DNA of 64,000 bases from Solirubrobacter phytolaccae (GCF_027587195.1 NZ_JAPDDP010000033.1:1-64000); one strand, 5' to 3'; numbered from the stretch's first letter, positions 9,143 through 18,418 are shown. Translations and numbers: made by a program. Notes: generated by a model from the letters alone, not told the origin.

Positions 9143-9414
9143 CCGCCGGCCACCGCCGGGAGGATCGTGACCTCGTCGCCGTCGGCGACCTCGGTGTCCA
9201 GCCCGTCGAGGAAGCGGATGTCCTCGCCCTTCAGGTACACGTTGACGAAGCGGCGCAGCGAGCCGTCGCCGTCGGCGATCCGCTCACGCAGCTCGGCGTG
9301 CTCCTCGTAGAGGCCGTTCAACGCCTCACCGACGGTGCCGCCCTGGACGGCGACCGACGTGTTGCCGCCCGCCGCGTCCCGCAGCTGGGTCGGAAGCTTG
9401 ACCGTGACCGCCAT
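9139..9414 (-). CDS. MoaD/ThiS/CysO-like sulfur carrier protein
   Basis: A beta-grasp protein of about 91 residues ending in Gly-Gly, as needed for adenylation and thiocarboxylation of the C-terminus. The core VNVYLKGEDIRFLDGLDTEVADGDEVTI-type strand-loop pattern (here split around residue 60-85) is typical of MoaD/ThiS and of mycobacterial CysO. The ATG at 9414 shares a base with the stop of thrC (TGATG). Its place between threonine synthase and MetF, away from molybdopterin or thiamine genes, suggests sulfur delivery for sulfur amino acids rather than cofactor synthesis. That is an inference. Confidence 0.85.
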   Translation of the reverse strand: MAVTVKLPTQLRDAAGGNTSVAVQGGTVGEALNGLYEEHAELRERIADGDGSLRRFVNVYLKGEDIRFLDGLDTEVADGDEVTILPAVAGG

Positions 9415-10718
9415 CACGCCACCTCACCCGGGAGAATCGCCCCGTGGGCGATTGCTCCCCGCGAAGCGAGCCCGCTGGGCGAGGCTTCGCCCACCCCCAC
9501 CGGAGCGAAGTGCTCGTCGAAGGCGTCCAGGGACGCCGGGATGGTCGTGACCTCGAACGTGTCGCGCACCGCGTCGATCGTCTTCAGGCCGTCGCCGGTG
9601 ACCATCGCCACCACGCGCTCGTCGGTGCCGATGTCGCCGCGCGCGGCGAGCTTGGCCAGCGTGGCGATCGTGACGCCGCCGGCGGTCTCGGTGAAGATGC
9701 CGGTCGTCTCGGCGAGCAGGCGGATGCCGGCGCGGATCTCGTCGTCGGTGACGGAGTCGATACTGCCGCCCGTGCGCTGGGCGAGCTCGACCGCGTACGG
9801 GCCGTCGGCGGGGTTGCCGATCGCGAGCGACTTGGCGATCGTGTCCGGCTTGACGGGCTTGCAGACATCGGTGCCGGCGGCGAACGCCGTCGCGACCGGC
9901 GAGCAGCCGAGCGCCTGGGCGCCGTTCATCGTGGGGATCTCGCCCTCGACGAGGCCGGCGTCGATGAACTCCTGGAAGCCGCGGGCGAGCTTGGTGAACT
10001 GCGAGCCGGACGCGATCGGGCCGACGACGCGGTCCGGCAGCTCCCAGCCGAGCTGCTCGACGGTCTCGAACGCGAGCGTCTTGGAGCCCTCGGCGTAGTA
10101 CGGGCGCATGTTGATGTTCACGAACGCCCAGCCGGGCCGCTCGCCCGAGACCTGCGTGCAGAGGCGGTTGACGTCGTCGTAGTTGCCCGTGACGGCCACG
10201 ATCTGCGCGCCGTACGCGCCCGTGGCGAGGATCTTCTGCTCCTCGAGGTCGTGCGGGATCAGCACGTAGGCGGGCATCCCGGCGGCCGCGGCGTGGGCGG
10301 CGACGGCGTTGGCGAGGTTGCCCGTCGACGCACAGGCGAGCGTGTCGAAGCCGAGCTCCTTCGCACGAGCGAGCGCGACGGAGACGACGCGGTCCTTGAA
10401 CGAGTGCGTGGGGTTCGCGGTCTCGTTCTTGATCCAGATCTCCTTCAGCCCGAGCTTGGCGGCGAGGCGGTCGGCCTTCACCAGCGGCGTCCAGCCCGTG
10501 GGCAGCGCGCTGCGCGCCGGGCCCTCGAGCGGGAGGAAGTCGGCGTAGCGCCACATCGTGTGCGGGCCCGCCTGGATCCGGCGCTTGAGCTCCGCGGGAT
10601 CGGAGTTCGGGGCCGCGTAGCTGACCTCGAGCGGACCGAAGCAGCGCTCACAGACGAAGCGGGCCTCGAGCGGGTACTCGGTGGAACATTCCTTGCACTT
10701 CAGGGCATCTGCCGGCAT
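9414..10718 (-). CDS. thrC: Threonine synthase
   Basis: PLP-dependent conversion of O-phosphohomoserine to threonine, 434 residues. The ATG at 10718 is chosen because GGAGG precedes it and the protein then starts directly with its zinc-ribbon-like N-terminus (CKECSTEYP and CERCFGP). The PLP lysine is in THSFKDR and the phosphate-binding loop is ASTGNLANAVAAHA. The final ~23 residues (GEASPSGLASRGAIAHG...) are encoded by a 63-bp repeat also found at 40910-40972, so the natural C-terminus appears extended by a repeat. The gene is first in a coupled operon with the sulfur-carrier gene and metF and has a structured leader. Confidence 0.93.
   Translation of the reverse strand: MPADALKCKECSTEYPLEARFVCERCFGPLEVSYAAPNSDPAELKRRIQAGPHTMWRYADFLPLEGPARSALPTGWTPLVKADRLAAKLGLKEIWIKNETANPTHSFKDRVVSVALARAKELGFDTLACASTGNLANAVAAHAAAAGMPAYVLIPHDLEEQKILATGAYGAQIVAVTGNYDDVNRLCTQVSGERPGWAFVNINMRPYYAEGSKTLAFETVEQLGWELPDRVVGPIASGSQFTKLARGFQEFIDAGLVEGEIPTMNGAQALGCSPVATAFAAGTDVCKPVKPDTIAKSLAIGNPADGPYAVELAQRTGGSIDSVTDDEIRAGIRLLAETTGIFTETAGGVTIATLAKLAARGDIGTDERVVAMVTGDGLKTIDAVRDTFEVTTIPASLDAFDEHFAPVGVGEASPSGLASRGAIAHGAILPGEVA
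9430..9492. repeat. 63-bp double-hairpin repeat, copy 1
   Basis: Two adjacent hairpins. The first has GGGAG/CTCCC flanking ATCGCC/GGCGAT with a four-base loop. The second is GCGAAGC/GCTTCGC around a loop reading GAGCCCGCTGGGCGAG. About 80 % of positions equal copy 2 at 40910-40972 without gaps, and the third stem pair changes from G:C here to T:A there. The copy lies inside the 3' end of thrC and is translated. Confidence 0.75.
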
Positions 10719-10730
10719 GTGATCTTCGAA

Positions 10731-10822
10731 TCCTCCGCCCGGTGTGCGGCGGAGTCTTCTTCGGCAGGTGCACCGGGGAGAACCCAACCGCATCTCCCAG
10801 GCTTTCTTGGTTGGAGCCTGAT
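10731..10822 (-). promoter_or_regulatory. Structured leader of the thrC operon
   Basis: Three hairpins precede thrC on its strand. CAGGCT/AGCCTG (10798-10803 with 10815-10820), GGGAGA/TCTCCC (10776-10781 with 10793-10798), and closest to the gene a 7-bp stem CTCCGCC/GGCGGAG (10748-10754 with 10733-10739). The downstream arm of the last stem overlaps the GGAGG ribosome-binding site (10732-10736), so folding would hide it. A riboswitch or attenuator is possible; I do not recognise the class. Confidence 0.4.
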
Positions 10823-10944
10823 GGAATTGCCACCTTCTTCCCGGCGTGCGACGGGAGCAGGTTGGCGGGGGTTCAAAGGGCCAATCCCTCCCCCCCTCTG
10901 GATGCGTACAGCTATGTAGTCGGAAGCCTAGCGGATTTGCTTTA

Positions 10945-10963
10945 GAGGGAAGTACACTCCCTC
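10945..10963. promoter_or_regulatory. Inverted repeat upstream of corA
   Basis: GAGGGA (10945-10950) and TCCCTC (10958-10963) flank a TACACT -10-like hexamer, about 40 bp before the corA start. It could be an operator over the corA promoter. Confidence 0.3.
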
Positions 10964-11003
10964 GCGATGTTGCCCCCGACCGACGATCCGCTCAGTCCAG
11001 GCT

Positions 11004-11993
11004 ATGCCGAGCCTGCCCAGAAGCCCGTTCGGTCGCCGGGGACGCGCCGCCGCTGAGGTCGCGCCTGAGCGCACCGAACCGCGCGTCGAGATCATCGAGT
11101 CGCCCGGCCTGCGCTGGATCAACATCGAGCGCCCGCGCTCCCTCGAGCAGGCGTGGCTGGAAGAGCACTTCGACTTCCACGCCCTGGACTTCGAGGACAT
11201 CCGCTCGCGCAATCAGCGCCCGAAGGTCGATGAGTACGACGACTACCTGTTCATCGTGCTCCACTTCCCGCGCTACGACAAGAAGGTCTCACGGCTCAAC
11301 GCCGCCGAGGTGGACTTCTTCGTCGGCCCGGACTTCCTGATCACGCTCCCGAACGAGAACGTCGAGCGCGTCGACGACCTGTTCGAGCGCTGCCGCAAGA
11401 ACGAGGACTTCCGCGACCAGCTGTTCTCCAAGGGCTCGGGCTACCTGCTCTACAAGATCGTCGACGATTGCGTGGACGCCGCCTTCCCGATGCTGGGCAA
11501 GATCGGCAACAAGCTCGAGCGCATCGAGGAGGACATCTTCGAGGGCAAGGGCGACGACGTCGTGCGCGACATCTCCAACGCCAAGCAGGAGATCATCAAC
11601 TTCCGCAAGATCGTCCGGCCGCAGCGCGTCGCCTTCCGCGACCTGGAGCGCAACAAGGCGCGCTACCTCGCCGAGGACCTGGACATCTACTTCGACGACA
11701 TCATCGACGCGTCCGAGCGCGGCTGGGACATGCTCGAGAACTTCAAGGAAGTCGTGGAGGGTCTCGAGGCCACGAACGAGTCGGCGATCGCGCACCGCAC
11801 CAACGAGACGTTCCAGGTCCTGACCGCGATCTCGCTGATCTTCCTGCCGTTGACGCTGATCGCGAGCTTCTTCGGGATGAACGTCCACCTGCCGTTCGAG
11901 GACTCCGAGTACGCGTTCTGGATCATCATCGCGGCCATGCTCGCGATCGTGGTCGGCGTCGCCGCGTTCTTCCGCCGGCGGGGATGGCTCTGA
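11004..11993 (+). CDS. corA: CorA-family magnesium/divalent cation transporter
   Basis: 329 residues. A large cytoplasmic N-terminal domain with long helices (residues ~40-265) is followed by two C-terminal membrane helices; the first ends in the hallmark GMN (SFFGMNVHLPF). The short segment after the second helix is basic (FFRRRGWL), as expected on the cytoplasmic side. The family forms homopentameric Mg2+/Co2+ channels. The downstream lipid-kinase-like gene starts within its last codons, so the two are probably co-translated. Confidence 0.93.
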   Translation: MPSLPRSPFGRRGRAAAEVAPERTEPRVEIIESPGLRWINIERPRSLEQAWLEEHFDFHALDFEDIRSRNQRPKVDEYDDYLFIVLHFPRYDKKVSRLNAAEVDFFVGPDFLITLPNENVERVDDLFERCRKNEDFRDQLFSKGSGYLLYKIVDDCVDAAFPMLGKIGNKLERIEEDIFEGKGDDVVRDISNAKQEIINFRKIVRPQRVAFRDLERNKARYLAEDLDIYFDDIIDASERGWDMLENFKEVVEGLEATNESAIAHRTNETFQVLTAISLIFLPLTLIASFFGMNVHLPFEDSEYAFWIIIAAMLAIVVGVAAFFRRRGWL

Positions 11994-12925
11994 GCGAAGC
12001 CGCCCCACGGCGGCGGATGCTCGTGATCATCAACCCGGTCGCGTCGAAGATGACCGCCCGGATGAAGAGCCTGGTGGTCTACGCGCTGCAGGGTCGCTAC
12101 GACGTGACCACGGCCGAGACGCAGGCCAAGGGCGACGGGATCGAGCTCAGCCGCCAGGCCGCGGCCGACGGCTACGACGTCGTGCTCGCCTTCGGCGGCG
12201 ACGGGACGGTCAACGAGGTCGCCAACGGCCTCGTGGGCACCGATACCGCGCTCGCCTGCCTGCCCGCCGGCAACAACAACGTCGTCGCCAAGCTGCTCGG
12301 CGTCCCGACCGACGTCGTCGACGCGACCGAGCACCTGCTGCACCTGGCCGACGACTGGGCACCGCGCTCCGTCGACCTGGGCACGGTCAACGGCCGCCTG
12401 TTCACGTTCGCGGCCGGCATGGGCCTGGACGCGAGCGTCGTCGAGCGCGTGGACCGCAACCCGCGCCTGAAGAAGCGCTTCGGCCCCTTCTACTACGTCC
12501 AGTGCGCGGTCACGACGTTCCTGCGCAAGTACGTCGTGCACCCGCCGCGGCTCGAGGTCGAGGTCGACGGGCGCACGGTCGGCGGCGTCAGCCTCTTCGT
12601 CCAGAACGCCGAGAACTACACGTACTTCCACAACCGCGCGGTGCCGCTCGTGGAGGGCGCGCGCTTCGACTCGGGCAGCCTCGCCGGCGTCGTCCTCACC
12701 CGCGCGCGGCCGTACGACGTGCCGACCGTGACCTTCCGCGCCCTGTCCGGCGCGGCGCGGATCGCCAAGCACAAGGGCGTCGACGCCTTCGGCGGGTTCC
12801 ACGAGGCCGTCGTGCGCTCCACCGACGGTCGCCCGATCCCGATCCAGGTCGACGGCGACCACATCGACGACGTCACCGAAGCGCGGTTCGGCATCCAGCC
12901 GGGAGCGCTCCGCGTCGTCGCGTAG
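11984..12925 (+). CDS. Diacylglycerol kinase-family protein
   Basis: 313 residues from an ATG at 11984 that overlaps the corA stop by 10 nt. The DAGK catalytic signature is FGGDGTVNEVANGL, preceded by an N-terminal nucleotide-binding loop (VIINPVASK). The next loop reads LPAGNNNVVA where most homologues have GTxNDFA, a small departure. The C-terminal beta domain ends with VDGD and a final basic stretch. The family phosphorylates lipids (diacylglycerol, sphingoid or phosphatidylinositol-type substrates); the substrate cannot be read from the sequence. Confidence 0.9.
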   Translation: MALSEAAPRRRMLVIINPVASKMTARMKSLVVYALQGRYDVTTAETQAKGDGIELSRQAAADGYDVVLAFGGDGTVNEVANGLVGTDTALACLPAGNNNVVAKLLGVPTDVVDATEHLLHLADDWAPRSVDLGTVNGRLFTFAAGMGLDASVVERVDRNPRLKKRFGPFYYVQCAVTTFLRKYVVHPPRLEVEVDGRTVGGVSLFVQNAENYTYFHNRAVPLVEGARFDSGSLAGVVLTRARPYDVPTVTFRALSGAARIAKHKGVDAFGGFHEAVVRSTDGRPIPIQVDGDHIDDVTEARFGIQPGALRVVA

Positions 12926-12944
12926 TCGCCGCTTAAACGACAAA

Positions 12945-12975
12945 GGGGCCGCCGCGCACCGTGCGCGGCGGCCCC
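12945..12975. terminator. Bidirectional hairpin terminator
   Basis: A perfect 15-bp stem (12945-12959 with 12961-12975, starting GGGGCCGCCGCG) sits between the convergent lipid-kinase and giant secreted protein genes. AAA precedes it and a CTCTTC tract follows, so it can serve both strands. Confidence 0.85.
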
Positions 12976-12991
12976 TCTTCACCTCACCTCG

Positions 12992-15900
12992 CTAGCGGCG
13001 CAGGGTGATCGTCGTCTTCTTCGTCTCGGCGGGCTTGCCCCAGTCCCGCATCTGCACGGCCACGTTGAGCTTGACGCTCTTCGGGCCGCCCTTGCGAGCG
13101 AGCGCGCGAGCGATCGCCGAGGAGGGCTTGAGCGTCACCGTCGCGGTGTGCGGACCCCAGCAGGTGACGTCCTCGCTGTCGATCGTGGCGGTCGTCAGCT
13201 TCAGGCGCTTGCGATCGGCGCTGGACACGGTGAGCTTCGCCGTGCCCGTCATCGCGCCGGTGCAGGCCACCGGGACCTTCACGCCCTTCTTGGTGAAGGT
13301 CGCGCGCGTCACCGACGACGCGACGGAGCCCAGGCGGTACGTGGCCGGGGTGTCGATCATCGGCGGCAGCGTGTTGCTCGTCGGCTGCAGCACCGTCGGC
13401 TGCTGGACCGGCGGGTTCGCACCCGGAGCCTCGGGCGCGCCGATCTCCAGGTCGAACGTCTGGCGGCCGACGTTGCCGGCGGCGTCAGTCGTGCGGACCT
13501 CGATCGTGTGCGGACCGACGCCCTCGATGTCGAACGGCGTGGCCTTCTTGGACGCGGGCGCGCCCGGCGTCAGGTCCTCGACCTTGACGTTGCGGTACTG
13601 CATGGTGTCCGCGCCGCCGTGGTTCTGGAGGCCGATGAAGCCGCGCGTGAACTGCCGCTGGCTCGTGTTCGGGTCACCGCCGCGGTCGGCGCTGATGCCC
13701 GGGTTGTTGTCCCACTCGTTGATGACCTTGCCGTTGCGGCTGATCTTGTAGTGCTGGCCGACGACCTCGACCTCGTAGTCCTCCCACTGACCGCGCGGCG
13801 TCTTGGGCTGCCCGATCTGGGAGATGTTGTTGTTGTCGAACGTGTAGATCGAGCCGGTCTTGCGGGTCTCGCGATCGTTCGCCTCGTCGTCGAAGAGCTG
13901 GATCTCGAAACCGCAGTAGATCGCGACCCAGGCCGGGTCGTTGGCGGCCGAGCCGACCTTCGAGCAGTCGTGCGTGCGCGGCGTCTGCTCCGGGTTCGGG
14001 AAGCGCACGAAGACGCCACCGTTGGAGAAGCCACCGTCCTGACGACCCTCGCGGAACTGGAGCTTGAGGCGGAAGTCGCCGAACTCCTGGACCGGGTAAT
14101 AGAGCATGCCCAGGCCACCGACCGGCGTGATGCCGCCCGACCCGTCGGTCATGCGCGAGAAGTTGCCCGGACCGACCTGCTTCCAGCCGGCGAGGGAACC
14201 CTCGCTGCCGTCGAGCAGGACCTGCTCCGAGCTCGCCTCGTAGGTCGTCCACGGGCCACCGTCGACGCGGTACTCCGTCAGTGTGGTGCCGGAGCCCTTG
14301 TCGCCGTCCGGCGCGTCGAGCGTGACCGTGAGCGGACCGGCCGCCTCGTCGCCTTCGGCCGTGGCCTCGACGACGGGTGCCGTGCCGTCCACCCGCAGCA
14401 CGAGCCGCTTGGTGGTCTCGACGTTCTCGGCCTTGTCCGTGGCGAAGTACTCGACCACGTGCTCGCCCGGGGCGTCGATCGTGAACGGACCCTCGTAGGT
14501 GCGGAAGTCGCCGCCGTCGACGCGGTACGAGACCTTGTCGATGGCGCCGAGCGTGCCGTCGTCGGCGGTGAGCTTGACCTGCGGCGCCGTCTTGTACCAG
14601 CCCAGCTTGCCGTCGGCCTTGGGCAGCTCGGCCGTCGTGCGCGGCGGCACGCGGTCCGAGCAGTCCACGCGGAACCAGTCGAACGCGGCGTAGTTCTCCG
14701 AGTTGCTGCCGTCGGAGACCTTGAGGCCGAACTTCAGCGTCTCGGGATCGCCGAGGCCGGTGATCTCCCCGCCGATCGCCTGCCACGTCTCGCCGTTGGT
14801 CGAGCCCTCGGCGACGTACGTGCCCGAGCCGTTCGCGCTCACCCGCAGCCAGACGTCGCCGTCCGGCGTCGAGATCTGCGGACCGGCCGTGATCTGGTTG
14901 GCGTTGTTGCGCGTGGCGACCCACTCGTACTGCGCGAAGGTGCCCTTCGAGATGTAGGTGATCTTCGCGAAGTTGTTCGGGGTCTCGCTGTTCCAGAGCA
15001 CGAAGCCGGCCTGCTCGCCCTCGAGGGTGAGGGTCGAGACGTCGAGCTTGGTCTGGATCTGCCAGGACCCGGACGGGGCGTCCTGCAGCAGGACGTTCTT
15101 CGCGTCGGCCTGGTTGCCGATCATGTCGCCGGCACGGACCTTCATCCGCAGCGCGCCGTCCACGAAGGACCTGGCCGCCGCGTCACCGCGCTTGACTTCC
15201 CACTTCGGGTCCAGGTTCGGCCCGGTGAACTCGTCGTTGAAGTTCTGCGGGCAGTTCTCGGCCACGGCGATCGTGAACGTGAGCGCCTTGGTCGCCTCGA
15301 CATTGCCGGTACGGTCGGTCGAGCGGAACTCGACCAGGTACATGCCCGGCTGCTCGCGGCGGATCGGCGCGGAGTAGCCCGTCCAGTCGCCGCCGTTGAC
15401 GCGGTACTCGGTCCGGTCGACGCCGGAGCCCGGCTGGGCATCCGTCGCGGACAGGGTGACCGTGACCGGGCGGGTGTAGGTGCCGCCGTCGCCCGGCTGG
15501 GCCGGGGTGAGCGAGCCGACCGTGACCGGGGCGGTCTTGTCCTCGGCGGAGAGCACGTCGACGTCGACCGTCTTGGTGTCCTTGGCGCCGTCGGCGTAGG
15601 TGACCGTCAGGGTCGCCTGGAAGCGGCCCTCACGCGGGTAGGTGTGGGTCGGGTTGGCCTCGTTGGACTTGGCCGAGCCGTCACCGAAGTCCCACTCCCA
15701 CGCGACGCCGCCGGAGCCGCCGCTGGAGAAGCGGACGCCCAGGGAGCCGATCGGAAACGAGCGCGGGTTGGCGCCCGGGGTCGGCGCGCCGCCGACGTAG
15801 TCGTAGCGGTAGATGCCGACGGCCTGACCGGCGCGGAAGAAGCCGTCGTAGGTCTGGACGTACAGCGCGCCGTCAGGACCGAACTTCGAGTCCATGTACG

Positions 15901-18418
15901 AGCCGCCCCACGACAGGGTGTCGCGCAGCGAGTCGGCGTAGATCGGCAGGCCGTTGGCCGTGCCGGCCGTGGCCGGGTCGAGCAGCAGGCCGTGCTTGAC
16001 GGACGGGCCGCCGTTGTTGTGCAGGAACCAGCGGCCGGACCAGTAGGCGGGCCAGCGGCGCGAGTTGTCCGCGCCTTCCTTGTAGCGGTAGACCGGGCCG
16101 TTCATGACGGTCAGGCCGGAGTTGGTGACGAACGGGCAGCCCTGCTGGATGTCCGCCGCGGCCGCCGCGTAGTTCGGCGCGCCGAGGCGACCGGCCGGAG
16201 CCGTGCGCACACGCGGGTAGGACGGGCAGCCGTTCTTCTCGCCGCCGACGCCACGACCCCACCAGAGGTTGTTGCCGCGGACCTTGCCGGCGTCCGCGCC
16301 GGTGCCGGTCGTGTGCGGGAACTCCACGAGACCCGTGTTGTTGATCGAGTCGTTGCGGAGGTTGTCGCAGTCGTACCAGCCCTCGGTGCCGCCCGTCGCC
16401 GGGCCGCCGGGCACGTAGCCCTCGGGGCTGTCGGTACGCGCGGCGCCGGTGTTCAGGCGATCGCGGTAGGCCTGCTTGGAACCCATGCAGTACGGCCAGC
16501 CGTAGTTGCCGGCGCGGGTGATCTGCGCGGCGTTCTCGTAGGTCGTCGGGCCCCAGGAGGCGTTCGGCGTGCCGGCGTCCGGGCCGACCCACGCCGTGTA
16601 CGGCACGTCGGTCTCCGGGTCGATCGACAGGCGGCTCGGGTTGCGCAGGCCCATCGCGTAGATCTCGGGCTTGGCCTTGCCGCCGCCACCCTCGGTGCCG
16701 TTGAACAGGTTCGGGCCGTTCGGCGAAGTGGCCGTCGGCAGCGTGTAGGTCTTGCCGGGGCCGACCTCGGCACCCGGATCAGCGAGCGGCTTGAACCGCA
16801 GCATCTTGCCGTTGTAGTCGTTCGTGTTGCCCGCGGTGCGGCGGGCGTCCTGGAAGGAGAACGTCGTAGGGCCGCAGTGCGCGCTGGACGGCTCGTTCGG
16901 GCCGGTCGGGCACTTGGCGATCGGGTTGTTGCCCGAGTAGCCGAGCGGGCCGGTGTCGACGCCGTTGGCGCCGGCGGTGTTCTGCGAGGAGTTCGTGTCA
17001 CCCGTCGTGACGTAGAGGTTGCCCTCGCTGTCGAAGCCCATGCCGCCGCCGACGTGGCAGCAGGAGTAGATCTGGGCGTCGTACTTGAAGATGATCTTCT
17101 CGGAGTTCAGGTCGAGCTGCTTCGTCTGCAGGTTGACCGTGAAGCGCGAGATGCGCGGCTCCGACATCTTCGAGATGCGGCGCTCGAGCGGCAGGCCCTT
17201 CGGCTTGGCGTTCTCGTTGTAGGACGGGAAGTACTGGAGGTAGACGTGACCCGTCGAGGCGAAGTCCGGGGCCACGGCGACGCCGATGAGCCCGTACTCC
17301 ATCTTGTGGTCGCCCTCGCTGGTGCGCTCGCCACCGGTGCCGCCGTCGCCGTAGACGGTCAGCGTGCCGGCCTTGCTGACACCGCTGTTCTCCGCGCCCG
17401 TGTACTGCGACGGGTCGAAGATGTGCACGGTGCCACAGGCGATGCCGACGTTCTGGTCGGCGTGGTTGAGGATGCGGCCGAACGGCGGGAGGCCGAGCAG
17501 GTTGCCGCGCTCGGTGTCGGTGCGGCAGTCGCCGCGGCCGATGTAGACGACCCAGCCGTTGGAGGCGACCGAGAGGCCGTGCGACTCGCCCGCGGTGGTG
17601 GTGCCGGTCGCGGTCGGGCCGGCGCTCAGCACGCGCGTGCCCTTGTAGTTGGCGCTGATGGTCGCCTTGCAGTCGCCGCGGACGAGGCCCGCGGACCACT
17701 CGAGCGCGCCCAGGAGGTGCTTCTGGAAGTTCGTGTCCGAGTAGGCCCCGACGACGCGGCCCATGCCGGTGTAGAAGGAGCGGCCGCCGCGGTAGTCGCG
17801 GCACCACGAGATCGGCCAGTCGGTACCGCCGACGGCGGTACCGTCGCCGGCCGCCGCGCCCACGGCGTGGTAGCGCGCGACGGTGTGGACCTGACCCGTC
17901 GGGCGGGTGCCCCACGTGTAGTAGAGGTCCGCGCGGTCCTGCATGAGCGGCAGATCGCGCGTGGAGGGGTGCACGCGGTCGCCGGCGACGATCGTCTGGG
18001 TCGTCTGCGACGGGGTGTTGTTCGGGCGCGCGCCGATCAGCCCGTTGACGAAGCTCGAGCCGGGCTCGACCGTCGCCGTGGTGCCGATGCCGAGGAAGCC
18101 GTTGCCGGCTTCGACGTACGTCTGGAGCGCGGCCTCACCGGCCGAGTCCAGCGTGTCGCCGCCGACGTTGACGAAGACCAGGGACTGGTAGCCGGCGAGC
18201 TTCGTCGTGTTGATGTCGGCCAGCGTCGCCTCGTCGACCGTGAAGTCGTTCTCGGTGCCGAGCGTCTTGATCGTGTTGAGCGCCGCCGCATCGACGTCGC
18301 TCGTGCTGCTGCCCTTGAGCACGAGCACCTTCGCGCCGCTCTGGGCATGCGCGGTCCCGGTGCCGAATACCCCCAGCGCGAGCGTGAGCAGCAATGCCCA
18401 CAGCCAGCGTCCCCTCAT
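12992..18418 (-). CDS. Giant secreted ThuA / sugar dehydrogenase / DUF1080 multidomain protein
   Basis: About 1808 residues. The ATG at 18418 is chosen for its GGAGGGG ribosome-binding site and signal peptide (LWALLLTLALGVFG core, cleaved after AHAQS); an ATG at 18445 overlapping the upstream stop is possible. Order of domains: ThuA-like (about 30-245), glucose/sorbosone (PQQ-type) dehydrogenase beta-propeller (about 255-860; GMGFDSEGNLYVTTGD, MGLRNPSRLSIDPETD), PKD (about 890-960; WEWDFGDGS), OmpL47-like repeats (EYRVNGGDW motifs), a DUF1349/concanavalin-like domain (about 1056-1256), more OmpL47 repeats, DUF1080/3-keto-disaccharide hydrolase-like (about 1396-1620; GGVFVRFPNP, GFIGLQNHG) and a basic C-terminal domain with one Cys. 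It likely oxidises and cleaves sugars outside the cell. It is the second gene of a two-gene operon. Confidence 0.88.
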   Translation of the reverse strand: MRGRWLWALLLTLALGVFGTGTAHAQSGAKVLVLKGSSTSDVDAAALNTIKTLGTENDFTVDEATLADINTTKLAGYQSLVFVNVGGDTLDSAGEAALQTYVEAGNGFLGIGTTATVEPGSSFVNGLIGARPNNTPSQTTQTIVAGDRVHPSTRDLPLMQDRADLYYTWGTRPTGQVHTVARYHAVGAAAGDGTAVGGTDWPISWCRDYRGGRSFYTGMGRVVGAYSDTNFQKHLLGALEWSAGLVRGDCKATISANYKGTRVLSAGPTATGTTTAGESHGLSVASNGWVVYIGRGDCRTDTERGNLLGLPPFGRILNHADQNVGIACGTVHIFDPSQYTGAENSGVSKAGTLTVYGDGGTGGERTSEGDHKMEYGLIGVAVAPDFASTGHVYLQYFPSYNENAKPKGLPLERRISKMSEPRISRFTVNLQTKQLDLNSEKIIFKYDAQIYSCCHVGGGMGFDSEGNLYVTTGDTNSSQNTAGANGVDTGPLGYSGNNPIAKCPTGPNEPSSAHCGPTTFSFQDARRTAGNTNDYNGKMLRFKPLADPGAEVGPGKTYTLPTATSPNGPNLFNGTEGGGGKAKPEIYAMGLRNPSRLSIDPETDVPYTAWVGPDAGTPNASWGPTTYENAAQITRAGNYGWPYCMGSKQAYRDRLNTGAARTDSPEGYVPGGPATGGTEGWYDCDNLRNDSINNTGLVEFPHTTGTGADAGKVRGNNLWWGRGVGGEKNGCPSYPRVRTAPAGRLGAPNYAAAAADIQQGCPFVTNSGLTVMNGPVYRYKEGADNSRRWPAYWSGRWFLHNNGGPSVKHGLLLDPATAGTANGLPIYADSLRDTLSWGGSYMDSKFGPDGALYVQTYDGFFRAGQAVGIYRYDYVGGAPTPGANPRSFPIGSLGVRFSSGGSGGVAWEWDFGDGSAKSNEANPTHTYPREGRFQATLTVTYADGAKDTKTVDVDVLSAEDKTAPVTVGSLTPAQPGDGGTYTRPVTVTLSATDAQPGSGVDRTEYRVNGGDWTGYSAPIRREQPGMYLVEFRSTDRTGNVEATKALTFTIAVAENCPQNFNDEFTGPNLDPKWEVKRGDAAARSFVDGALRMKVRAGDMIGNQADAKNVLLQDAPSGSWQIQTKLDVSTLTLEGEQAGFVLWNSETPNNFAKITYISKGTFAQYEWVATRNNANQITAGPQISTPDGDVWLRVSANGSGTYVAEGSTNGETWQAIGGEITGLGDPETLKFGLKVSDGSNSENYAAFDWFRVDCSDRVPPRTTAELPKADGKLGWYKTAPQVKLTADDGTLGAIDKVSYRVDGGDFRTYEGPFTIDAPGEHVVEYFATDKAENVETTKRLVLRVDGTAPVVEATAEGDEAAGPLTVTLDAPDGDKGSGTTLTEYRVDGGPWTTYEASSEQVLLDGSEGSLAGWKQVGPGNFSRMTDGSGGITPVGGLGMLYYPVQEFGDFRLKLQFREGRQDGGFSNGGVFVRFPNPEQTPRTHDCSKVGSAANDPAWVAIYCGFEIQLFDDEANDRETRKTGSIYTFDNNNISQIGQPKTPRGQWEDYEVEVVGQHYKISRNGKVINEWDNNPGISADRGGDPNTSQRQFTRGFIGLQNHGGADTMQYRNVKVEDLTPGAPASKKATPFDIEGVGPHTIEVRTTDAAGNVGRQTFDLEIGAPEAPGANPPVQQPTVLQPTSNTLPPMIDTPATYRLGSVASSVTRATFTKKGVKVPVACTGAMTGTAKLTVSSADRKRLKLTTATIDSEDVTCWGPHTATVTLKPSSAIARALARKGGPKSVKLNVAVQMRDWGKPAETKKTTITLRR

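Noticed and set aside
10731-10822. Known SAM, cobalamin, TPP, glycine or T-box class for the thrC leader
   Set aside because: None of the conserved core boxes (for example the T-box AGGGUGGNACCGCG) is present.
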